Positions 57,865 to 64,000 of a stretch of DNA of 64,000 nucleotides are shown here, piece after piece. Position 1 is the stretch's first letter; every line of letters starts with the position of its first letter. The notes under the pieces were generated by a model that was given only the letters and a program-made list of their open reading frames with translations, was not told where the DNA came from and did no database searches. The DNA comes from Nocardioides sp. Soil805 (GTDB lineage Bacteria > Actinomycetota > Actinomycetes > Propionibacteriales > Nocardioidaceae), in contig NZ_LMSU01000001.1 of assembly GCF_001429625.1 (NCBI RefSeq), positions 377,498-441,497 on the forward strand, read 5' to 3'. A program made the position numbers and the translations under genes.

Positions 57865-59615
57865 GTCTCGACACGAGCAAGGTCGCCAGCAGCAACGGCT
57901 CGAGCGCGGCCACCCCGTCCAAGCCGTCGAAGATCGGCGGCGTGGCCACGTGGGCCGACGACCGCCTCGGTCTCGCCGGTGCCATGCGCAAGAACCTCCG
58001 CAAGGTCTTCCCGGACCACTGGTCCTTCATGCTGGGCGAGATCGCCCTGTGGAGCTTCGTGGTCCTGCTGCTCTCGGGTGTCTTCCTGACGCTGTGGTTC
58101 AACCCCAGCATGGGCGAGGTCCACTACGAGGGCTCCTACGACCAGCTCCGTGGCATCGAGATGTCGGAGGCCATGGCCTCCACGCTCAACATCTCCTTCG
58201 ACGTGCGTGGCGGCCTGCTGATGCGCCAGATGCACCACTGGGCCGCGATGCTCTTCGTCGCCTCGATGATGGTGCACCTGCTCCGCGTCGCCTTCACGGG
58301 TGCCTTCCGCAAGCCGCGCGAGCTCAACTGGGTCATCGGCTGCCTGCTGCTGCTCCTCGGCACCCTCGAGGGCTTCACCGGCTACTCGCTGCCCGACGAC
58401 CTGCTCTCGGGCACCGGCGTCCGGGCCGCGGACGGCTTCCTCAAGGCCACGCCCGTCCTGGGCAGCTGGATGTCGTTCCTGCTGTTCGGCGGCGAGTTCC
58501 CGGGTGACTCGATCATCCCGCGGCTCTACATCATCCACGTGCTGCTCATCCCCGGCCTGCTGCTGGGCCTGATCGCCGCGCACATGCTGCTGCTCGTCTA
58601 CCACAAGCACACGCAGTGGCCCGGCCCCGGCCGCACCGAGCAGAACGTCGTCGGCTTCCCGATGCTGCCCGTGTACGCCGCGAAGGCCGGCGGCTTCTTC
58701 TTCATCGTCTTCGGCGTCACCGCCCTCATGGGTGGTCTGCTGTCGATCAACCCGGTGTGGAAGTTCGGCCCCTACGACCCGACCAAGGTCACGGCCGGTT
58801 CGCAGCCCGACTGGTACATGGGCTGGCCCGACGGCCTGCTGCGCATCATGCCCGGCTGGGAGTCGGTGATCTTCGGCTACACGATCTCGTGGAACGTCAT
58901 GATCCCGATCCTCATCGTGCCGCCGCTGATGCTGGTCATCTTGATGCTGCTGCCCTTCATCGAGGCGTGGATCACCGGGGACAAGCGCGAGCACCACCTG
59001 CTCCAGCGCCCGCGCAACGCCCCCACCCGCACCGCGGTGATGGTGTCCCTGATGACCTTCTACGGTCTCGCCTGGGCCGCGGGCGGCAACGACCTGATCG
59101 CCATCAAGTTCGACCTGAGCATCAACCAGATCACCTACTTCATGCGGGTGATGATCTTCCTCGGGCCGGCGATCGCGTTCTTCGTCACCCGCCGCTGGTG
59201 CATCTCGCTGCAGCGTCACGACAACGAGAAGCTGCTGCACGGCTACGAGACCGGCATCATCATGCGGTCCCCCGACGGCGGCTACTCCGAGCGCCACCTG
59301 CCGATCAGCGAGACGGCGGCGTACACCCTCACGGCGCGTGACCGCGACGAGATCTACACGGTCGAGGGCGACACCGACGCCAACGGCGTCACGGCTCCCG
59401 GCTCCCGGGTCCAGGCGCTGCGGGCCAAGCTGTCGGAGAAGATGTACGGCTACAACGTGCAGAAGCCGACCGCGGCCGAGATCGAGGAGGCGCACCACCA
59501 CGCGGCCCACGAGCACGAGCTCGAGGCCGGCCTCGACCACCCGGCCGACGGTCACCAGTTCGACGGGCACAGCGACCACACGGTCGAGGAAGCCCCGCTG
59601 CGCAGCGGTCACTGA
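57861..59615 (+). CDS. qcrB: Cytochrome b subunit of the bcc complex
   Basis: This 584-residue membrane protein carries eight or so helices with the b-heme histidines (MHHWAAMLFVASMMVHLLRV and the second pair around IIHVLLIPGLLLGLIAAHMLLLVYHKHTQW). The C-terminal 120 residues form an extension rich in His and Glu (EEAHHHAAHEHELEAG), common in actinobacterial QcrB. It oxidises menaquinol in the supercomplex. Confidence 0.95.
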   Translation: MSLDTSKVASSNGSSAATPSKPSKIGGVATWADDRLGLAGAMRKNLRKVFPDHWSFMLGEIALWSFVVLLLSGVFLTLWFNPSMGEVHYEGSYDQLRGIEMSEAMASTLNISFDVRGGLLMRQMHHWAAMLFVASMMVHLLRVAFTGAFRKPRELNWVIGCLLLLLGTLEGFTGYSLPDDLLSGTGVRAADGFLKATPVLGSWMSFLLFGGEFPGDSIIPRLYIIHVLLIPGLLLGLIAAHMLLLVYHKHTQWPGPGRTEQNVVGFPMLPVYAAKAGGFFFIVFGVTALMGGLLSINPVWKFGPYDPTKVTAGSQPDWYMGWPDGLLRIMPGWESVIFGYTISWNVMIPILIVPPLMLVILMLLPFIEAWITGDKREHHLLQRPRNAPTRTAVMVSLMTFYGLAWAAGGNDLIAIKFDLSINQITYFMRVMIFLGPAIAFFVTRRWCISLQRHDNEKLLHGYETGIIMRSPDGGYSERHLPISETAAYTLTARDRDEIYTVEGDTDANGVTAPGSRVQALRAKLSEKMYGYNVQKPTAAEIEEAHHHAAHEHELEAGLDHPADGHQFDGHSDHTVEEAPLRSGH

Positions 59616-59641
59616 CCCTTAGCGGACAGCACAGCAGCGTC

Positions 59642-60520
59642 GTGCGTGCCCCGGACCCGACTGGGTCCGGGGCACGTCGCGTCTCCGGGCAGGCTGACGA
59701 GTCGTCGTCGGACCCCCGTCCAGCACGGCGCTCCCCCGGGCCGCTGCTCGTCGCCGCGGCGTCGGCGGTGCTCTCCCTGCTCCTGCTGGGTGTCGCGCTG
59801 CGGCTGGGATGGCTGGGCGCGGACGTGGGCCGGGGAGCCGAGTTCTGCGAGGCCCCGCACCCGGGCGCGCTCCGGCAGCCCGCCAACACGCAGAGCAACC
59901 TCGGGTTCGTGCTGGCCGGCCTGGCCGTCGGCTGGTACGCCGGGCGCCCCCGCGGCCGCCTGGCGCGGCGTGGTCTCGCCACGACGTACGCCGTCGTGGT
60001 GGTCCTGCTCGGTCCCGGCAGCATGGCCATGCACGCGACCCGGAGCGAGCTGGGCGGTCGCCTCGACCAGCTCTCGATGTACCTCGTGGCGGGCTTCGCC
60101 GTGGCGTACGCCGGCATCCGCGCCACCGGACGGGGCGTCGTCACCCTCGTGGTCCTGCTGGGGGCCCTGGTGGCCCTCTGCGACACGATCGGGCGGGCCG
60201 GGTCGCTCCCGGTCGTCAACAACGCCGGCAACGCCGCGTTCGGCGTCCTGCTGGTCGTGGCCGTGGCCGTCGAGGCCCGCCTGCGGGGCAGCGCCGGCCG
60301 TCCGGGCGACCTCGTCTGGATCGGCGGCGCCCTCGGCGCCATGGTCGTCGCGCTGGTGACGTGGACCCTGTCGCGCACCGGTGCGCCGCTGTGCGACCCC
60401 GACGCGTGGGTCCAGGGCCACGCGGTGTGGCACCTGCTCACCGCGGTCTCGGCGTACTGCCTCTACCGCTACTGGGCCTCGGCGCAGGAGCCGGCCGAGC
60501 GGGCCCTTCCTGACACCTGA
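59642..60520 (+). CDS. Ceramidase-like (CREST superfamily) membrane protein
   Basis: This 292-residue protein has about seven helices and motifs of alkaline ceramidase-like hydrolases: EFCEAPHPGALRQPANTQSNLGFV, GPGSMAMHATRSELGGRLDQLSMYL and a late QGHAVWHLLTAVSAY with conserved His and Asp. It may hydrolyse a lipid amide at a zinc site. The only suitable start is the GTG at 59642, and its first codons form the hairpin at 59645-59676. Its last ten codons and stop are the first unit of the downstream repeat array. Confidence 0.75.
   Translation: MRAPDPTGSGARRVSGQADESSSDPRPARRSPGPLLVAAASAVLSLLLLGVALRLGWLGADVGRGAEFCEAPHPGALRQPANTQSNLGFVLAGLAVGWYAGRPRGRLARRGLATTYAVVVVLLGPGSMAMHATRSELGGRLDQLSMYLVAGFAVAYAGIRATGRGVVTLVVLLGALVALCDTIGRAGSLPVVNNAGNAAFGVLLVVAVAVEARLRGSAGRPGDLVWIGGALGAMVVALVTWTLSRTGAPLCDPDAWVQGHAVWHLLTAVSAYCLYRYWASAQEPAERALPDT
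59645..59676 (+). terminator. Perfect 14-bp hairpin after qcrB
   Basis: CGTGCCCCGGACCC, loop GACT, GGGTCCGGGGCACG. It lies 29 nt after qcrB and is probably its terminator, but it overlaps the first codons of the next gene. No T-tract follows. Confidence 0.7.
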
Positions 60521-60973
60521 GCCGGTCGAGCGGGCACTTCTCGACACCTGAGCCGGCCGAGCGGGCACTTCCCGACACCTGAGGCGGGTCGAGCGGGCAC
60601 TTCCCGACACCTGAGCCGACCGAGCGGGCACTTCCCGACACCTGAGCCGGCCGAGCGGGCACTTCCAGGCACGTGAATCGGTCGAGCAGCCACTTCCCGA
60701 CACCTGAGGCGGGTCGAGCGGGCACTTCCCGACACCTGAGCCGACCGAGCGGGCACTTCCGTGCACGTGAGCCCGTCGAGCGGGCACTTCCAGGCACGTG
60801 AGCCCGTCGAGCGGCCACATCCGTGCACGTGAGCCCGTCGCGAGCGGTCATCAAGTGCCCGGTCGGCGGTGGTGAGAGGTCAGGAAGTGCCCGGTCGACG
60901 GTCGTGAGCGGTCAGGAAGTGCCCGGTCGGCGGTCGTGAGCGGTCAGGAAGTGCCCGGTCAGGACAGGGCGGA
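60489..60973. repeat. 31-32 bp tandem repeat array with an orientation switch
   Basis: About eleven units of the form GAGCCGGYCGAGCGGGCACT plus TCCCGACACCT fill 60489-60840. From about 60841 the array switches to the complementary orientation, with about four AAGTGCCCGGTCGRCGGTSG units each ending in GTCAGG. The core GGGCACTTCC is shared. The first unit encodes the end of the ceramidase-like gene and the last supplies the stop of the L,D-transpeptidase gene. It fills the 438 nt between the two genes, and I see no gene in it. Confidence 0.9.
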
Positions 60974-62179
60974 GCCGGCCTTGTAGTCGGCGTAGGAGGC
61001 GTTCCAGTCGCCGTAGCCGTTGGTGAGGGTCATCCCCCGGTCGGTGCCGGTGTACTCCACGACGTCGCCGCGCCGCGTCATCGCGTAGAGCCAGGCGGCG
61101 TCGCTGGTGGACATGCCGGTGCAGCCGTGCGAGACGTTGGCGCTGCCCTGAGAGCCCACCGACCACGGGGCGGCGTGGATGAACTCACCGGAGTAGGTGA
61201 CCCGCATGGCCCACTGGACGTCGTCGATGTCGTAGGCCTCCGGGTCGTCGCGGTTGATGCCGACGGTCTCGGAGTTCATCCGCTTCTCGTCGAACTTCTC
61301 GATGATGACCTTGGTGCCCGAGCGGGTGGTGAAGCCCGGCTTGCCGGTCGTGATCGGGAGGGTGCGCAGGAGCGCGCCGTTGGAGAAGACCTGCATCTGG
61401 TGGGTCTGCGCGTTGACCTTGTAGACGTGGGCGTCGCCGACCTGGAAGTCCACGGTGCGGCTCTCCTGGCCGTAGACGCCGTTGCCGGCGGGGACCGAGT
61501 TGACGTCGATGTCGACCGAGACGTCCGTGCCGGCCTGCCAGTAGGTGCGCGGCCGGTAGTGCACCTCGTTGTCGCTGATCCAGTGCCAGGTGCCCGGCTG
61601 CGCCGGCGTGCTGGTGACGGTCATGTGCTTCTCGAAGCTCGCCTTGTCCGTCACCGGGACGTCGAAGGTGACGACGACGGGCATCCCGACGCCCACGGTC
61701 TCGCCGGCGAGCGGGGCGACCGAGGGGTAGGTCTGCTCGTCGAGGGTGAGGTCCTGGGTGTGGAACCGCACGGGACGCGTCACGGCCTGGCCGTCGGTGC
61801 GCTCGGCGGTGCTGCGGGCCACGTAGTCGGTGCCGGGCTCCAAGCGGCCCGTCGAGCGCCAGGTGCCGTCGCGCAGGGTGCCGTCGACGCGGGTGCCGTC
61901 GGCGGCGGCGACCCTCACCTCGGTGAGCTCGCCACCCTCGGCGCTCAGCTCGACCGGCTCTCCGATGGGTACGGCGCGCGCGTTGCGCACCCCCAGTGCG
62001 AAGCGCACCGGGTCCGGCTTGTCCACGGCCTCGCTGGCGCCGCCGTCACCCGGTGCGGCGTCCGGCTCCTGGCCGGAGCCCGCGTCGCAGGCCGCCAGCG
62101 AGGTGCAGAGCAGCACGCCGGCCAGCGTCGCACCGAGACGACGTACCGAGGACGTGGTGGGTCGGAGCAGAGAGTGCAT
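60959..62179 (-). CDS. L,D-transpeptidase lipoprotein (LdtMt2-like)
   Basis: This 406-residue protein has a lipobox (TSLAAC at about 24-29), two Ig-like domains and a YkuD catalytic domain with His/Cys in SANVSHGCTGMS (Cys about 354). It makes 3-3 cross-links in peptidoglycan, like mycobacterial Ldt proteins. I choose the ATG at 62179 because GGGGGATC lies upstream; an in-frame ATG at 62197 would add six residues. A TACCCT -10-like hexamer at 62224-62229 precedes it. Confidence 0.92.
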   Translation of the reverse strand: MHSLLRPTTSSVRRLGATLAGVLLCTSLAACDAGSGQEPDAAPGDGGASEAVDKPDPVRFALGVRNARAVPIGEPVELSAEGGELTEVRVAAADGTRVDGTLRDGTWRSTGRLEPGTDYVARSTAERTDGQAVTRPVRFHTQDLTLDEQTYPSVAPLAGETVGVGMPVVVTFDVPVTDKASFEKHMTVTSTPAQPGTWHWISDNEVHYRPRTYWQAGTDVSVDIDVNSVPAGNGVYGQESRTVDFQVGDAHVYKVNAQTHQMQVFSNGALLRTLPITTGKPGFTTRSGTKVIIEKFDEKRMNSETVGINRDDPEAYDIDDVQWAMRVTYSGEFIHAAPWSVGSQGSANVSHGCTGMSTSDAAWLYAMTRRGDVVEYTGTDRGMTLTNGYGDWNASYADYKAGSALS

Positions 62180-62273
62180 GCGTGGACGATCCCCCATGAG
62201 TGACGCGGTGCCAGGTCACTGCAAGGGTAACCGCGACCCCGAAGGGCACAGAATCAACGCACCACCGACACGC

Positions 62274-62672
62274 TCAGTGCGCGTGCTCTCCGCGGTAGTA
62301 CTCGAAGATGAAGCCGCAGAGGGCGATCATGCCGATCGCGCCACCGATGATGAACAGCCACCACGCGCCCATCGCCACGGCGAAGACGCACACGCCGAGC
62401 GTCGCGGCGCACCACAGCGGCCACCACGAGTAGGGCGGGAAGAAGCCCAGCTCGCCCGCGCCGTCGGCGATCTCGCCGTCCTTGCGGTCCTCGGGGCGGG
62501 GGTCCATCTTCGACGCGTGGAACCCCAGGTAGAGCGAGATCATCAGCGTCAGCAGCGTGGTCATCGTCAGCGCGGACGTGCCCGTCCAGTCGCCGGCGAG
62601 CAGCCAGTAGGCCGGCGTCACCAGCACCAGGAAGATGGTGGTGATGATGAAGATCCAGGACTCGGCCTTCAC
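62274..62672 (-). CDS. ctaF: Cytochrome c oxidase subunit 4, actinobacterial type
   Basis: This 132-residue protein has four transmembrane helices and the family motif [41 protein letters not shown]. It is a small subunit of the aa3 oxidase. The GTG overlaps the ctaD stop by 4 nt, so the subunits are made together. Confidence 0.95.
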   Translation of the reverse strand: MKAESWIFIITTIFLVLVTPAYWLLAGDWTGTSALTMTTLLTLMISLYLGFHASKMDPRPEDRKDGEIADGAGELGFFPPYSWWPLWCAATLGVCVFAVAMGAWWLFIIGGAIGMIALCGFIFEYYRGEHAH

Positions 62673-64000
62673 CGGGCGTCTCCTTCGGTCGTGTCGTCGT
62701 CGCTGACGCGCTCGCGCAGCATCTCCTCGCGACCGTGCACCTCGGGTGCGTCGGCCGGTCCCCCGTTGCGCTCGGCGTCGTTCTCGGCGAGCTCCAGCAT
62801 CGCGATCTCCGGGTGGTGGAGGTCGAAGGCCGGCGACTCCGAGCGGATCCGCGGGAGGGTGTGGAAGTTGTGACGCGGGGGCGGGCTGCTGGTCGCCCAC
62901 TCGAGCGAGCGGCCCCAGCCCCACGGGTCGTCGACGCCGACCATCGGGGACTTCGCCGACACGTAGACGTTGTAGAGGAACGGCAACGTCGAGGCGCCGA
63001 GCAGGAACGCACCGATGGTGGAGACCTGGTTGAGCGTGGTGAAGCCGTCCTCGGGCAGGTAGTCGGCGTAGCGACGGGGCATGCCCTCGACGCCGAGCCA
63101 GTGCTGGACGAGGAAGGTCGTGTGGAAGCCGACGAACAGCAGCCAGAAGTGGAGCTTGCCGAGGCGCTCGTCGAGCATCCGGCCGGTCATCTTGGGCCAC
63201 CAGAAGTAGAAGCCCGCGAACATCGCGAACACCACGGTGCCGAAGACGACGTAGTGGAAGTGCGCGACCACGAAGTAGGAGTCCGACACGTGGAAGTCGA
63301 GCGGCGGGCTGGCCAGGATGACACCGGTGAGGCCACCGAAGAGGAAGGTCGTGAGGAAGCCGATCGACCACAGCATCGGGGTGTCGAAGGACAGGGATCC
63401 CCCCCACATTGTCCCGATCCAGTTGAAGAACTTCACGCCGGTGGGCACCGCGATCAGGAACGTCATGCCGGAGAAGAACGGCAGGTCCACAGCGCCCGTG
63501 ACGAACATGTGGTGCGCCCAGACCGCGACCGAGAGGATCGCGATGCCGAGCGTGGCGCCGACGAGGCCGACGTACCCGAACAGGGGCTTGCGGCTGAAGA
63601 CCGGCAGGATCTCCGACACGATGCCGAAGAACGGCAGCGCGATGATGTAGACCTCCGGGTGCCCGAAGAACCAGAACAGGTGCTGCCACAGGATCGGGCC
63701 GCCGTGGGACGGGTCGAAGACGTGCGCCCCGAGAAGTCGGTCGGCCTCGAGGGACAGCAGCGCGCCGGCGAGGATCGGGAACGCGATCAGCACGAGCAGC
63801 GAGGTGATGAGGGCGTTCCAGACGAAGATCGGCATCCGGAACATCGTCATGCCGGGAGCGCGCATGCAGATGATCGTGGTGATGAAGTTGACCGCACCGA
63901 GGATGGTGCCGAGGCCGGCCATCCACAGACCCATGATCCACAGGTCACCGCCCACGCCCGGCGAGCGGACGCCGTCGGACAGCGGGGTGTAGGCGAACCA
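62669..64000 (-). CDS. ctaD: Cytochrome c oxidase subunit I (5' end outside window)
   Basis: The last 443 codons of the main oxidase subunit are present. Visible features are the copper-B and heme region [17 protein letters not shown], the K-channel area and [14 protein letters not shown] with the heme-a histidines. The frame stays open to the window edge (…[12 protein letters not shown]), so the start lies beyond 64000. ctaC is not in the window and probably lies further upstream. The subunit reduces oxygen and pumps protons. Confidence 0.96.
   Translation of the reverse strand, partial: WFAYTPLSDGVRSPGVGGDLWIMGLWMAGLGTILGAVNFITTIICMRAPGMTMFRMPIFVWNALITSLLVLIAFPILAGALLSLEADRLLGAHVFDPSHGGPILWQHLFWFFGHPEVYIIALPFFGIVSEILPVFSRKPLFGYVGLVGATLGIAILSVAVWAHHMFVTGAVDLPFFSGMTFLIAVPTGVKFFNWIGTMWGGSLSFDTPMLWSIGFLTTFLFGGLTGVILASPPLDFHVSDSYFVVAHFHYVVFGTVVFAMFAGFYFWWPKMTGRMLDERLGKLHFWLLFVGFHTTFLVQHWLGVEGMPRRYADYLPEDGFTTLNQVSTIGAFLLGASTLPFLYNVYVSAKSPMVGVDDPWGWGRSLEWATSSPPPRHNFHTLPRIRSESPAFDLHHPEIAMLELAENDAERNGGPADAPEVHGREEMLRERVSDDDTTEGDAR

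Noticed and set aside
60489..60973. CRISPR array
   Set aside because: The units are contiguous 31-32 bp tandem repeats without unique spacers, the orientation switches partway, and no cas genes are nearby.
1..64000. Phage-defence island or toxin-antitoxin system
   Set aside because: I looked for nuclease, reverse transcriptase, NLR, TIR, abortive infection and toxin-antitoxin features. The only nuclease is the repair-type DnaQ-UvrC-like protein.

Overview
This window is chromosomal DNA from a very GC-rich, free-living, aerobic actinobacterium. The protein families fit Nocardioidaceae (Nocardioides-like). Evidence includes an actinobacterial bcc/aa3 respiratory cluster, a class II DAHP synthase, an actinobacterial ydaO (c-di-AMP) leader before an NlpC/P60 hydrolase, and many genes that appear to be read from leaderless mRNAs. 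I saw no rRNA, tRNA, phage, insertion sequence, CRISPR array or toxin-antitoxin module.

Layout. 0-15 kb is mostly housekeeping: an ABC exporter pair, threonine aldolase, DAHP synthase, an amino-acid permease, a PPi-type phosphofructokinase, a NagD-like phosphatase, a DUF1028 protein coupled to a shrunken FGGY-kinase-like protein, acetyltransferases and a NarL-type regulator. 15.9-18.1 kb is a three-gene DUF4397/class F sortase operon. It lies between that regulator and a MacS-like histidine kinase (18.6-19.8 kb), which is followed by a PlsC acyltransferase. 20-29 kb holds an esterase, an ornithine-cyclodeaminase-like enzyme, two ROK sugar kinases flanking a TadE/TadG pair, an ArsA-type ATPase and an SRPBCC protein. 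29-31.6 kb has a methyltransferase-like protein and FadD15.

31.8-41.0 kb is a Tad (Flp) pilus locus: RcpC/CpaB, TadZ/CpaE, TadA/CpaF, a von Willebrand A-TadB fusion, TadC, its own histidine kinase and response regulator, and two small Flp pilins. 41-52 kb holds two coupled metallopeptidases, the riboswitch-controlled NlpC/P60 protein, a DnaQ-UvrC-like nuclease and a 1372-residue secreted fibronectin-like repeat protein. 52-64 kb is the conserved respiratory block (trpD, ctaG-like, ctaE, qcrCAB, ctaF, partial ctaD) with an L,D-transpeptidase and a ceramidase-like membrane protein separated by a tandem-repeat array.

How parts may work together. A shared operator-like sequence (GACTAGTCANNTCGGGT) precedes rcpC, tadE and the large surface protein, with a related palindrome before flp. 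This suggests a regulon that builds a Tad pilus plus an adhesin, perhaps controlled by the two-component pair inside the locus. Other unusual signals are repeat elements that reach into gene ends, a hairpin that buries the ribosome-binding site of the amino-acid permease, and a kinase-like protein that has lost its usual catalytic motifs.
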